Shown here one piece after another: positions 1-8,184 of a stretch of 28,052 nt of DNA (positions within the stretch are counted from its first letter, which is position 1; every line of letters begins with the position of its first letter). The stretch is from contig JAEDMD010000003.1 of the NCBI GenBank assembly GCA_016303195.1, positions 1 through 28,052 of the forward strand, in the 5' to 3' direction. Source of the stretch: Oscillospiraceae bacterium. Its GTDB lineage: Bacteria > Bacillota > Clostridia > Oscillospirales > Ruminococcaceae. The notes under the pieces were generated by a model that saw only the letters and a program-made list of their open reading frames with translations, was not told the origin of the DNA and did no database searches. The translations under genes and the position numbers were made by a program.

Positions 1-1182
1 GCGCTGTTTTCGGCAGGAGCGGGAATGATAATATCAAGAAAGATAGTACGTCCCATCAATGATATTGACCTTGACGATCCGCACACGGACAGCAGTTACC
101 GTGAACTTGAACCGCTTCTGAACAAACTCCGCACCCAGAATGCGAAAGTGGGACATCAGCTTGATGAACTGAAACAGAGCAAGGAACAGCTTGAACTCAT
201 CATCGGAAGCATGAGCGAGGGAATAATAATCGCTGACCAGAAACTGAACGTAGTCTCCTACAATCCTGCATCGGCGCTGTTGCTGGGTTCATCAGCGTTC
301 ACAGTGGGACAGAATATCTACGGCATGAACAATTCCGACGATTTCAGGAAATGCGTGCTTGATGCCCTCGGAGGCAGACGTTCGGAGTGCATAATAAGGA
401 TCGGCAGCGGTGAGCGTAACATAATCGCCAGCCCTGCAAAGAGCATGGAGCGTGTCTGCGGAGTGGTGGCATTCGTCATGGATGTTACCGAAAAGCATAA
501 GCTGGAGACGATGCGCCGTGAGTTCACAGCCAATGTATCGCATGAACTGAAAACCCCTCTCACAGCGATATACGGCATATCAGATATGCTTGCCAGCGGA
601 ATGGTGAGAGCTGAGGATGTGGCAGGTTTCGGAGGAAATATCAGGAGCGAGGCAGAGCGTCTCATATCTCTTGTAAGCGACACCATAGCCCTGTCGAAGC
701 TGGATGAGGGCACAGGAGCGGATGAGACTGAGGTACTGGATGTATATGCAATAGCTCAGGATGTGCTGAAACGGCTTGAACATACGGCATCGGAGAAAGA
801 TGTCACGCTCTCCCTTGAAGGCGAAAGCGTGGATGTGAATGTCAATAAGACCATGCTGACGGAAATGCTCTACAACATCTGCGACAACGGAATAAAGTAC
901 AACAAGCAGGGCGGAAGCCTTGAAGTTACCGTAGGTAAGGAGCGGAGGAATGCAGTGATAACCGTAAAGGATACAGGCATCGGTATACCGTATGAACAGC
1001 AGGGACGGATATTCGAGCGTTTCTACCGTGGCGACAAGAGCCGTTCGGATAAGATAAAGGGCACAGGCCTCGGACTGTCCATCGTCAAACATTCAGTAAT
1101 GCAAATGGGCGGAAACATCCGTGTAGAAAGCATCCCCGACAAAGGAACGGCATTTATTGTGGAACTGCCTGCGATGTCATGA
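1..1182 (+). CDS. PhoR-type sensor histidine kinase (5' end cut by window)
   Basis: Membrane sensor kinase of a two-component system; it would autophosphorylate on His and pass phosphate to a response regulator presumably encoded just upstream. The frame is already open at base 1 (ALFSAGAG before the first ATG at 25), so that ATG is internal and the N-terminal sensor and membrane part is missing. Counting from that ATG: HAMP-like segment 1-50, PAS domain about 53-155 (SEGIIIADQ), HisKA dimerisation domain with phospho-acceptor H173 in VSHELKTPLTA, then the HATPase domain with N box (NICDNGIKYN), G1 (DTGIGIP), F box (IFERFYRG) and G2 (GTGLGLSIVKH). The HAMP-PAS-HisKA-HATPase order is that of PhoR/WalK kinases, but the signal sensed cannot be read from this fragment. 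The stop is followed 12 bases later by a tandem hairpin array. Confidence 0.93.
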   Translation, partial: ALFSAGAGMIISRKIVRPINDIDLDDPHTDSSYRELEPLLNKLRTQNAKVGHQLDELKQSKEQLELIIGSMSEGIIIADQKLNVVSYNPASALLLGSSAFTVGQNIYGMNNSDDFRKCVLDALGGRRSECIIRIGSGERNIIASPAKSMERVCGVVAFVMDVTEKHKLETMRREFTANVSHELKTPLTAIYGISDMLASGMVRAEDVAGFGGNIRSEAERLISLVSDTIALSKLDEGTGADETEVLDVYAIAQDVLKRLEHTASEKDVTLSLEGESVDVNVNKTMLTEMLYNICDNGIKYNKQGGSLEVTVGKERRNAVITVKDTGIGIPYEQQGRIFERFYRGDKSRSDKIKGTGLGLSIVKHSVMQMGGNIRVESIPDKGTAFIVELPAMS

Positions 1183-1194
1183 CGTATTTGAATT

Positions 1195-1526
1195 TGTAGG
1201 GACGGCCATTGGCCGTCCTCAGATAACCGAACAAAGGGGATAGAACATTTTAGGGGCGGCCTTTGGCCGTCCTCGGATAACCGAACAAAGAGGATAGAAC
1301 ATTGTAGGGGTGGCCTTTGGCCGTCCTCGGATAACCGAACAAAGAGGAATAGAACATTGTAGGGACGGCCATTGGCCGTCCTCGGATAACCGAACAAAGA
1401 GGATAGAACATTGTAGGGACGGCCATTGGCCGTCCTCGGATAAACGAACAAAGAGGATAGAACATTGTAGGGGCGGCCATTGGCCGTCCTCGGATAACCG
1501 AACAAAGGGGATAGAACATTGTAGGG
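1195..1526 (+). repeat. Tandem array of six GTAG-hairpin repeats (unit 54-55 bp)
   Basis: Six consecutive copies start at 1195, 1249, 1303, 1358, 1412 and 1466, with a 7-base stub of a seventh at 1520-1526. Each unit is TGTAGG, a palindrome (GGACGGCCATTGGCCGTCC or GGCGGCCTTTGGCCGTCC), then CTCGGATAACCGAACAAAG and AGGATAGAACAT. Copies differ by a few bases, mostly compensating or loop changes, and copy 2 has TTAG instead of GTAG. Single copies of the same unit recur through the window in both orientations. There are no unique spacers. The array fills most of the 433-base gap between the kinase and the ddh terminator. Reading frames across it are artefacts of the repeat. Confidence 0.95.
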
Positions 1527-1578
1527 TTAATGAATATTGAATAGATCATAATTATATTGTCCCCTCACGGGAGCAGAT

Positions 1579-1609
1579 AAAAAAAAGGGAACGCACAGAG
1601 CGTTCCCTT
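1579..1609 (-). terminator. Intrinsic terminator of ddh
   Basis: On the minus strand a perfect 10-bp stem (arms 1600-1609 and 1585-1594, AAGGGAACGC paired with GCGTTCCCTT) with a 5-base loop is followed by an eight-base T run (1579-1586, partly inside the stem). It lies 6 bases after the ddh stop codon. Confidence 0.92.
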
Positions 1610-1615
1610 AATTTA

Positions 1616-2605
1616 TTAAAGCATATGGGCACGAAGTTCGTCGCCTGAAAGTGGTGAGAGGTATGCAGGAGCAATGTCGAAAGCGGTCTTGCATCCTGTT
1701 GCGCCCTCAGCCTTGAGTCTTGCCAATGCTCTTGCAAAGCAGATAAGAACGCTTGCAGTGAACTCAGGGTTGGACTCCAGTTTCAGAGAGTATTCGATCA
1801 TCTGGTGAGTCTTTTCGCCGTCGCCTGTAAGACCGCTTCTCATAACGAAACCGCCGTGAGGCATCTTGTTGTGCTTAGCGTCGAATTCTTCCTCAGTGAT
1901 GAAGTTTACGGTTGTGTCATACTCATCGAAGTAATTCTTCATTGTCTTGATATCGTTCTCGATCTTAGCGAGGTCAGCGCCTTCCTCAGGAACTACCCAG
2001 CACTCTCTCAGGTGCTTCTGACGGGTAGTAAGCTCAGGCTGGCTTCCGCTTCTTACAGCCTCCATAGCTGACTCTATCGGAACAGTGTACTGGATTCCTC
2101 TCTTAACGCCCTCAACTCTGCGGATAGCGTCGGAGTGACCCTGACTTACGCCTCTGCCCCAGAAAGTATAGCTCTTGCCGTTGGGGAGAATGGACTCAGC
2201 ATAAAGTCTGTTCAGTGAGAAAAGACCCGGATCCCAGCCGAGGGAGATGAAAGCAAGGTGACCGCTTTCCTTTGCAGCCTTGTCAACATTAGCGAAATGC
2301 TCAGGTATTCTTGCGTGAGTATCGAAACTGTCGATAACATTGAAGTACTTAGCCATTTCAGGTGTCTGCTTAGGAAGATCAGTAGCACTGCCGCCGCAGA
2401 TAATCATTACGTCAACATCATCTGTCATATTCTTTGCGTCATCCAGCTTGTAAACCTTAACACCGTCAGTGAGCGGCTTCACGGATGAAGGGTCACGTCT
2501 TGTGAAGATACCAACAAGCTCCATATCGTCATTCTGTCTGATCGCAAGCTCAACACCCTTACCGAGATTACCGTAGCCTGCGATACCGATTCTAACTTTA
2601 GACAT
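1616..2605 (-). CDS. ddh: meso-diaminopimelate D-dehydrogenase
   Basis: Catalyses NADPH-dependent reductive amination of L-2-amino-6-oxopimelate (tetrahydrodipicolinate) to meso-diaminopimelate in one step. This short-cut of the lysine/peptidoglycan pathway is found in Corynebacterium, some bacilli and clostridia. The 329-residue protein has the N-terminal Rossmann motif GIAGYGNLGKG (residues 7-17), and family segments such as ICGGSATDLPKQTP, FISLGWDPGLFSLNR, GRGVSQGHSDAIRR and the C-terminal MPHGGFVMRSG. Length is normal for the family. The start is set by an AGGAGG site 7 bases upstream on the minus strand. It is a single-gene unit with its own promoter and terminator. Confidence 0.96.
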   Translation of the reverse strand: MSKVRIGIAGYGNLGKGVELAIRQNDDMELVGIFTRRDPSSVKPLTDGVKVYKLDDAKNMTDDVDVMIICGGSATDLPKQTPEMAKYFNVIDSFDTHARIPEHFANVDKAAKESGHLAFISLGWDPGLFSLNRLYAESILPNGKSYTFWGRGVSQGHSDAIRRVEGVKRGIQYTVPIESAMEAVRSGSQPELTTRQKHLRECWVVPEEGADLAKIENDIKTMKNYFDEYDTTVNFITEEEFDAKHNKMPHGGFVMRSGLTGDGEKTHQMIEYSLKLESNPEFTASVLICFARALARLKAEGATGCKTAFDIAPAYLSPLSGDELRAHML

Positions 2606-2637
2606 TTGAATTCCTCCTGTTATTATAGACTAAATAT

Positions 2638-2666
2638 ATTATATCACATTAAATCGCTGATGTAAA
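2638..2666 (-). promoter_or_regulatory. Promoter of ddh
   Basis: Minus-strand -35 TTTACA (2666-2661) and a perfect -10 TATAAT (2643-2638) are separated by 17 bases. They lie about 33 bases upstream of the ddh start codon. Confidence 0.8.
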
Positions 2667-2717
2667 GAATTTTTTTTGGGGATGTGCAGGGCAACTTTAC
2701 GGATGTTCATCAATTTC

Positions 2718-2876
2718 TAATTTGGGGACGTCGAGGACGCCGTCCCCTACAAACATTTCATTATATTCGTTTGGTTATCTGAGGACGCCCAAAGGGCGCC
2801 CCTACTCCTGATTAATGTGGTGTTTGTTATTGTTTTGCTATATGGCAATGATGTAGGGACGGCCAATGGCCGTCCT
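2718..2876. repeat. Three dispersed GTAG hairpins in the ddh-pectate lyase gap
   Basis: The 388-base gap between the two divergently spaced minus-strand genes holds three hairpins and no gene. At 2718-2753 (minus orientation) lies the type GTAGGGGACGGCGTCC; 36 bases here are identical to the reverse complement of 18493-18528. At 2768-2805 (minus) is a GGACGCCCAAAGGGCGCCCC stem with its TTGGTTATCT flank. At 2852-2876 (plus) is GTAGGGACGGCCAATGGCC. The following stretch 2905-2924 (ATGACTTTTTTGACAAGC) also recurs inverted near 18405-18425. Confidence 0.85.
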
Positions 2877-2923
2877 TTGATTCTCAGCCCATTGATTTAC
2901 AACGAAATATGACTTTTTTGACA

Positions 2924-2950
2924 AGCAAAAAGCGGACAATAATGTCCGCT
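2924..2950 (-). terminator. Probable intrinsic terminator of the pectate lyase gene
   Basis: An 8-bp perfect stem (AGCGGACA 2931-2938 with TGTCCGCT 2943-2950) and 4-base loop are followed on the minus strand by a T-rich tail. It sits 43 bases beyond the stop codon of the pectate lyase gene. Confidence 0.75.
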
Positions 2951-2993
2951 TTCCGCTTTATCAACACACCAAATTATTAGTAGTAAGCTGAAT

Positions 2994-5531
2994 TTAAGAT
3001 ATGAGCTGTTTTCTCAGGGCGATGAGGTCGAAAACGTCGATAACATCATCCTTTATCAGGTCTGCACGGGCACACTGTTCCTCAGTCAGACCGCCGAGAC
3101 CGTGGAGATATTTCTGCATCAGCACGAGGTCGGAAGTTCCTGCTTCGCCGTCATTGTCGATATCTCCTGCAACAGGTTCGGGAGGAAGAACAGCTTCTTC
3201 ATTGGCAACAGCAATTACAGTATAGTTCACGCACATATAAGTCTGACCGTTGCCGCCGAGAGTGATTTTCTCGTCCTTCTTCACATCCTTCTTGTATACA
3301 GCAAATGTAACATCATTGTCGGAAGTGCAGAGGGTACGCATTTGCACGTAGTCACTGAGCCATTCGGGGACATTTTCCACACGGCTGTCAAGGCATACAT
3401 AAAGGCTCATGTCCCTGCCTGCGGTGAATGTTGCCGCATCGCCTGAAACTCCCTTTGCATCGCATGACGGCATAAGAATCTCACCGCCTTCAAGAGTTGA
3501 CTGCAATTCCGCAAACGTGAAGTCACGGTCGCCGAAGATCTTAGAGCCGACTGCCGCATTTTTTCCGATAGCCCAGTTGTCGGGGTTAGCGCCTGCGGAA
3601 ACCTGAACATCCTTGAAAAGATCACCGCTGAGAGGGATTCTTTCCTCGCCGAATACGAAATTGTCCACATTCAGCAGATAGCCCTCGCCGCCTGTGAATT
3701 TGAGGTAAAGGTCGGAAGTTCCCGTAATAGCGGGGATATTACAGCTTATCTCCTGATAATCGCCGAAACCGCTCGTTCCGCTGAAATTTATCTTAGCCGC
3801 AGGAGAACCGCTCATAGTTCCCTTGTATATCTCGATAGTTGCAGGATTTCCAGAAACGGTCGCTCTGAAAGAATTCGCACCCTCACCGAATGAGACTTTT
3901 TTGTACATTGCCCAGTCTCCGTTTTCGATATAGCCGATATTGCCGATACCGCTTTTCTGTTCCTCAGCCATTATGCCCTCCTGAGATGAGAAGTTCTCGG
4001 CTTCGATAGTCTCAAATGCCGACTGTGCAGGAATTGTCGGGGCAGGAGTGTCGCTTTCGGGTGAACGTTTTACCACACCTGACGGGAAAGAGTCGATGGT
4101 GAGGTCGTTGATGTAGTATTCGATATTGGTATAGCCCTGACCGCAGTAATCATCATTTGTATCGGTCGGGTCGGACGGGTCAAGACCACGGGCAAGCTCC
4201 CAGTTATCATCCATGCCGTCATTGTCATTGTCGGTTATTTCCTTTTTGAGAACAGCCGACGGATATGTATAAGTCACACCGCACTTGATGTTGTACTTTG
4301 TAAGATTAGCCTCAGAGCCGTCAAAAGCGGCAGTACCGCTGCACTGACCCTTTCCGTTCTTTGTATCATCGGCACACAGCCTGTCAATGGCAGTACGCTT
4401 GTCGGGGGAGATTCCGTTTCCTGCGAAGCTGATAACGTGGTCATATGAAGCCGCCGCACTTTCGCAGGTCGTTGCAGTTGAAACGTTCTCGCCGTTTACA
4501 TTGATAGGGAAAGCCGAAGCGCTGTACAGGTCGTTCTTTGAGATACCGATGCTGTCCTTGACAGTCACGCCGTCCCAGTTATTGTTGGTGATACCGTTGA
4601 CAGAGCCGTCCTTGTTTATCATGCGGTTGCCTGCACAGTATACCTTGAAATTCTGCGGTTTTGTGGTGCTGTCAACATACATCCAGTGATAACCGCCTGT
4701 TGTGGAATTTCCTGCTTTGAGGGTATTGTTGACATAGTTCAGATGACCGATAGTGCCGTAAGCAGTCTGGTAGCCCCAGTCATAGATGATATTATTTGTG
4801 AAGTCGGCAACATACTGATCGGGGATCTTTCCACGGAAGTTACGTGAAACGTTGTGGATGATGAGGTTATGGTCAAAGGTCAGATCGCCTTTGCCGAGCA
4901 TGATGCCGAAGCCGTGCAGTCCCTTTTTATGTCCGCCCCACGAATCAGCAGGGCCGAGGACGGAATACTGAACGGTATAATTTGTATTATTGGAGTAAAG
5001 TCCCCATTGCTCATCGGTAGTCCAGCCCATAGAGCAGTGGTCGATGATGGAGTTAGAGCCTTTAGCGCCGCCCCATGCGTCATTTCCCGAAGAAGTAGCG
5101 GCATAAGGCCCCGGACGGGAACTGATGTATCGGCAGATGATATTATCGCCCGACATACCCATCTTGTAATTTTTCAGCGTGATGCCCGAACCGCCGGGGG
5201 CAGTCTGACCGGCAATGGTGATATTGCCTGAACAGAGGATGTTGCCTTTCAGCTCGATAGTACCGCTTACATCGAAAACGACGATACGGTTTGGTTTGCT
5301 GACTGCATCACGGAAAGAGCCTTCACCGCTGTCATTGAGATTTGTAACATGAACGACTTCACCGCCACGGCCGCCCGTAGCGTATTTACCGCCTCCCACC
5401 GCACCGGGGAAAGCTATGACACCTGCGGCATGAGCGCCTGACAGATCGGTTTGCGGAAAAGCTCCTGCCGCCGAGCAGACAGTGAGAATACCTGCCGCAA
5501 GTACAGCGGCTTTTCTGTGTTTTCCTGACAT
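2994..5531 (-). CDS. Secreted dockerin-bearing pectate lyase (PL1-like) with CBM6-like module
   Basis: Predicted exo-enzyme that cleaves pectin/polygalacturonate by beta-elimination and docks to a cellulosome-type cohesin. Modules of the 845 residues: signal peptide 1-36 (cleavage after AHA); right-handed beta-helix lyase about 38-430 with the family hallmarks DHCSMGWTTDEQ (164-175), NVSRNFRGKIPD (227-238; R233 is a candidate catalytic Arg) and DFTNNIIYDWG (243-253); a DNDNDGMDDNWELARGLDP linker motif common after such lyases (434-452); CBM6-like beta-sandwich about 505-627 (IEAENFSSQEG, then WAMYKKV); an unassigned beta-rich module 630-778; and a type I dockerin 786-845. The first dockerin loop is canonical (DIDNDGEAGTSD). 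The second (DLIKDDVIDVFD) has Ile instead of Asn/Asp at calcium position 3. An AGGAGGG site 7-8 bases before the ATG fixes the start. Exact PL1 subfamily is uncertain. Confidence 0.92.
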   Translation of the reverse strand: MSGKHRKAAVLAAGILTVCSAAGAFPQTDLSGAHAAGVIAFPGAVGGGKYATGGRGGEVVHVTNLNDSGEGSFRDAVSKPNRIVVFDVSGTIELKGNILCSGNITIAGQTAPGGSGITLKNYKMGMSGDNIICRYISSRPGPYAATSSGNDAWGGAKGSNSIIDHCSMGWTTDEQWGLYSNNTNYTVQYSVLGPADSWGGHKKGLHGFGIMLGKGDLTFDHNLIIHNVSRNFRGKIPDQYVADFTNNIIYDWGYQTAYGTIGHLNYVNNTLKAGNSTTGGYHWMYVDSTTKPQNFKVYCAGNRMINKDGSVNGITNNNWDGVTVKDSIGISKNDLYSASAFPINVNGENVSTATTCESAAASYDHVISFAGNGISPDKRTAIDRLCADDTKNGKGQCSGTAAFDGSEANLTKYNIKCGVTYTYPSAVLKKEITDNDNDGMDDNWELARGLDPSDPTDTNDDYCGQGYTNIEYYINDLTIDSFPSGVVKRSPESDTPAPTIPAQSAFETIEAENFSSQEGIMAEEQKSGIGNIGYIENGDWAMYKKVSFGEGANSFRATVSGNPATIEIYKGTMSGSPAAKINFSGTSGFGDYQEISCNIPAITGTSDLYLKFTGGEGYLLNVDNFVFGEERIPLSGDLFKDVQVSAGANPDNWAIGKNAAVGSKIFGDRDFTFAELQSTLEGGEILMPSCDAKGVSGDAATFTAGRDMSLYVCLDSRVENVPEWLSDYVQMRTLCTSDNDVTFAVYKKDVKKDEKITLGGNGQTYMCVNYTVIAVANEEAVLPPEPVAGDIDNDGEAGTSDLVLMQKYLHGLGGLTEEQCARADLIKDDVIDVFDLIALRKQLIS

Positions 5532-5584
5532 TTAATATCCCTCCTGATAAAAGTTACGGCCGAATTCCGTTCCTATATTATCCT

Positions 5585-5619
5585 ATTATACATTATACAC
5601 CAAAAATATTATGAATACA
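5585..5619 (-). promoter_or_regulatory. Candidate promoter of the pectate lyase gene
   Basis: Two minus-strand TATAAT hexamers lie at 5597-5592 and 5590-5585. For the first, a poor -35 (TTGTAT) is found 17 bases further upstream. The -10 match is good and the -35 weak, as might suit an activated promoter. This is an inference from sequence only. Confidence 0.45.
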
Positions 5620-5670
5620 ATGCAATATCTTACTATTTTAATGACAAATCGTGCTTTTTTAGCTGTTAGC

Positions 5671-5895
5671 CGTTCTCCCTTTCCCTCTTTGTTTGGTTAT
5701 CCGAGGACGGCCAAAGGCCGCCCCTACAATGTTCTATCCGCATTTGTTCGGTTATCCGATGTTTGCAATCAAATTAAAGGGTGAAAGAGGGAAAGGGGGA
5801 AAGGGAGAATGTTTTTTCTTTAGTAGGGGACGGCGTCCCGACGTCCCATTGTTGCGTTTCATGTTATCTATGGCGGGCGGAGGCTCTCCGCCGGC
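5671..5895. repeat. Repeat block upstream of the nth operon
   Basis: The 429-base divergent gap holds no gene. Besides the two promoters it contains one and a half copies of the 54-bp GTAG-hairpin unit in minus orientation (about 5690-5760, hairpin 5702-5727), a second hairpin type GTAGGGGACGGCGTCCCGAC at 5823-5848, and a GGCGGAGGCTCTCCGCC stem at about 5877-5893 related to one at 13958-13976. A purine-rich inverted repeat (TTCTCCCTTTCCCTCTTT at 5673-5690 against the GAAAGAGGGAAAGG region 5784-5812) brackets the first unit. Confidence 0.8.
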
Positions 5896-5924
5896 TTGAC
5901 ATTTTCAACAAAAAGGTGTATAAT
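5896..5924 (+). promoter_or_regulatory. Consensus sigma-A promoter of the nth operon
   Basis: A perfect TTGACA (5896-5901) and perfect TATAAT (5919-5924) are separated by 17 bases, 36 bases before the first start codon. It is the strongest-looking promoter in the window. Confidence 0.92.
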
Positions 5925-5960
5925 TCAATTGTAGATTCTGTTGGATTTCGGAGGTGCTTT

Positions 5961-6338
5961 ATGACTGAATATTTGACAAATTATATGAATACCGTTACGG
6001 AAAAACTTGCGAAATGCTCCGATAAGGACGAACTGGAGGACATTCTCGCCGAACATATGGACAAGATAGCTTTCATGCAGCATGAGCGTATCGTTCATTT
6101 TCTGGTTACGTTCATGTTCGCAGTCATACTCTGCATATTCGTCGCTGTCATGCTGTTCATGAGCGGTTCGGGAAATCTTGCGTCCATCGGTGTTATGGCG
6201 CTTGTGGTCATTATCCTCGTGCTGGAGGGATTCTATATCAAGCATTACTACTTCCTCGAAAATACCGTACAGAAAATGTACAGGATCTATGATGAAATGC
6301 TCGCAAAGCGCAGAGCGATGGCAGGTGAAAGCAAATGA
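5961..6338 (+). CDS. Small two-helix membrane protein of unknown function
   Basis: A 125-residue protein that I do not recognise. A charged N-terminal half (1-50, predicted helical, ELEDILAEHMDK) is followed by two hydrophobic segments at about 52-72 (FLVTFMFAVILCIFVAVML) and 79-98 (IGVMALVVIILVLEGFYI), joined by a short SGSGN turn, then a basic C-terminal helix. The start at 5961 is chosen because GGAGGTG lies 5-6 bases upstream. An in-frame ATG exists 180 bases further upstream but lies before the promoter. Its stop overlaps the nth start (ATGA), so the two genes are translationally coupled and the protein is first in the operon. Confidence 0.85.
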   Translation: MTEYLTNYMNTVTEKLAKCSDKDELEDILAEHMDKIAFMQHERIVHFLVTFMFAVILCIFVAVMLFMSGSGNLASIGVMALVVIILVLEGFYIKHYYFLENTVQKMYRIYDEMLAKRRAMAGESK

Positions 6339-6994
6339 AGAAAAAAGAGATCGCCGAACTTGCCGTGAAGGAACTGGAAAAACTCTACCCCGATGCTTCA
6401 TGTACTCTCGACTACGAAAAGCCATATGAGCTGATGTTTGCGGCAAGACTTGCGGCACAGTGTACAGATGCGAGGGTAAATATCGTAACAAAGACGCTTT
6501 TCAAGAAATATCCCACATTACAGGCGTTTGCGGATGCCGACCTTGAAGAACTCGAACAGGATGTGAAGCCCTGCGGATTCTATCACACAAAGGCGAAAAG
6601 CCTCAAGGAAATGGCAGGTCAGCTTATAAAAGATTTCGGCGGTGAAGTCCCCGACACTATGGAAAAACTCCTCACACTGTCGGGTATCGGCAGAAAGACC
6701 GCAAATCTCATGCTCGGTGACGTTTTCGGCAAGCCTGCGATGGTCACCGATACCCACTGCATACGCATTACAGGCAGACTCGGACTTACCAAAAATAAAG
6801 AGCCTGCCAAAGTGGAAAAAGACCTCGTGAAGCTGATACCGCCCGAAGTTTCCTCGGATTTCTGCCACCGCACCGTTGAGTTCGGCCGTGACATATGCAA
6901 GGCAAGAAGCCCGAAATGCGGAGAATGTCCGCTCAGTTATTTTTGCAGAGAGTATAATGAAAGATCTTCCAAAGAGGTAAAAAACAATGCATGA
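6335..6994 (+). CDS. nth: Endonuclease III
   Basis: Bifunctional DNA glycosylase/AP lyase that removes oxidised pyrimidines in base-excision repair. The 219 residues contain the helix-hairpin-helix LSGIGRKTANLML with catalytic Lys121, the VTDTH motif with catalytic Asp139, and a complete C-terminal [4Fe-4S] motif C188-x6-C195-x2-C198-x5-C204. Length is close to the E. coli enzyme (211). The first codon overlaps the upstream stop by 4 bases. The last 8 bases overlap the next gene, so the operon is tightly packed. Confidence 0.97.
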   Translation: MKKKEIAELAVKELEKLYPDASCTLDYEKPYELMFAARLAAQCTDARVNIVTKTLFKKYPTLQAFADADLEELEQDVKPCGFYHTKAKSLKEMAGQLIKDFGGEVPDTMEKLLTLSGIGRKTANLMLGDVFGKPAMVTDTHCIRITGRLGLTKNKEPAKVEKDLVKLIPPEVSSDFCHRTVEFGRDICKARSPKCGECPLSYFCREYNERSSKEVKNNA

Positions 6995-7772
6995 CGGTAT
7001 TTTTCAGACTGAAACAAAACCTTTCGTCATCGGCAGGGATACTCGCATCAATGACCTTGCAGACATTCCGTACATGACCGATGAGATCGTTGTGCATGAA
7101 GATGATCCCGATTATTCAGTATATGACGGCGCTCTATACAGCAAAGATCACAGCAGGTTCATTTACTGTCCGAGAAAAAAGAAGAAGATCACGTTTCATC
7201 CCAACACTAAGATCATCGGAAGCTATTCGTTCGGACAGCTTTATGTCGGCGGTGCTGAGCTTACTGAGGTCATTCTCCCCGATGGTGTTGAAGTGATCGA
7301 GGACTATGCTTTCTATATGCACCAGAATCTCCACAAGCTGTACGTTCCCAAAACAGTGAAGTCCATCGGCATAAATGCTTTCACGGGCTGTATATGGATA
7401 CGGGAAATGTCTGTTCTCGGAGTTGTCCTTGACTACCGTGAAACATTTGACAATATATCCGAAATAATGCAGATGATAACCCAGAGGGATTACGATGTCA
7501 AGCTGCACGGCTGCTACAAGAATCACATCGCTGTGCTGATGATGTTAAGCGGTCTGGATGGTGCATATGAGTATGTCTCAAAAAATATCCTGAGAATATT
7601 CAAGTCCCTGATGACATACAACAGGCAGGACGATATTGATGCTGTCCTTTCGGGATACGATGTGGTAAATGCCAGGAATATCGGCAAACTTATCACCTAC
7701 GCACAGGACAAAGGCTATCCCGTTGTGCTGAAAAAGCTTGAGGATCACAAGAAAAATAAATTAAAAATATAA
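6987..7772 (+). CDS. BspA-type leucine-rich repeat protein
   Basis: A 261-residue protein without a signal peptide or membrane segment, so probably cytosolic. Residues about 35-145 contain LRR_5/BspA-like repeats (for example ITFHPNTKIIGSYSFG, LTEVILPDGVEVIEDYAF, LHKLYVPKTVKSIGINAFTG), usually a protein-interaction scaffold. The C-terminal part (about 150-261) is helical and not recognised; its last 45 residues (IDAVLSGYDVVNARNIGKLI) have an ankyrin-like feel. The start overlaps the end of nth by 8 bases and is preceded by AGAGG. Partner and role are unknown. Confidence 0.8.
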   Translation: MHDGIFQTETKPFVIGRDTRINDLADIPYMTDEIVVHEDDPDYSVYDGALYSKDHSRFIYCPRKKKKITFHPNTKIIGSYSFGQLYVGGAELTEVILPDGVEVIEDYAFYMHQNLHKLYVPKTVKSIGINAFTGCIWIREMSVLGVVLDYRETFDNISEIMQMITQRDYDVKLHGCYKNHIAVLMMLSGLDGAYEYVSKNILRIFKSLMTYNRQDDIDAVLSGYDVVNARNIGKLITYAQDKGYPVVLKKLEDHKKNKLKI

Positions 7773-7785
7773 GGAGAAACAGGAT

Positions 7786-8181
7786 ATGTTATTTGATTTC
7801 AGACTTGATACCCCTGCGGAGGGGCTTGTAGATATTACAAACGAAGTAAGCGAAGCCGTTAAGGAAAGCGGAGTTTATGAGGGAATATGCGTTATTTACT
7901 GCCCTCATACCACTGCCGCCATAACTATAAACGAAAATGCCGACCCTGATGTGAAAACAGATTTCGTCATGGGCATGGGCAAGAGTTTCCCCGATTTAGC
8001 GCAGTTCAGACACGCTGAGGGCAATTCCGACGCTCATATCAAATCATCCACCGTCGGTGCGAGCGAAACTGTCATAATCAGCAAGGGAAAGCTCCTTCTC
8101 GGTACATGGCAGGATATCTATTTCTGCGAGTTTGACGGGCCGAGAACAAGAAAATTCTATGTCAAGATAATGGGGGACTAA
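7786..8181 (+). CDS. YjbQ/UPF0047 family protein
   Basis: A 131-residue member of the small trimeric YjbQ family, of which the E. coli member has been linked to a weak thiamine-phosphate synthase activity. The true role here is open. Family motifs are all present: PHTTAAITINENADPDV, HAEGNSDAHIKSS with its conserved histidines, and the terminal LGTWQDIYFCEFDGPRTR. AAGGAG lies 10 bases before the ATG. It sits 13 bases after the LRR gene and 3 bases before the sirtuin gene. Confidence 0.9.
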   Translation: MLFDFRLDTPAEGLVDITNEVSEAVKESGVYEGICVIYCPHTTAAITINENADPDVKTDFVMGMGKSFPDLAQFRHAEGNSDAHIKSSTVGASETVIISKGKLLLGTWQDIYFCEFDGPRTRKFYVKIMGD

Positions 8182-8184
8182 GCT

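Noticed and set aside
1195..1526. CRISPR array
   Set aside because: Units abut with no unique spacers, the period is entirely repeat sequence, and no cas genes are near.
1023..1549. Open frames of about 76-160 codons on both strands across the tandem array
   Set aside because: They are translations of the 54-bp repeat (the same peptide unit recurs each 18 codons), have no ribosome sites and overlap the kinase gene.
2258..2488. Plus-strand frames inside ddh and inside the pectate lyase (e.g. 3001-3446, 4387-5231)
   Set aside because: They lie opposite well-recognised genes and encode no recognisable domains.
5781..5960. Longer start for the small membrane protein
   Set aside because: The upstream ATG precedes the consensus promoter and crosses a repeat; the ATG at 5961 has a strong ribosome site.
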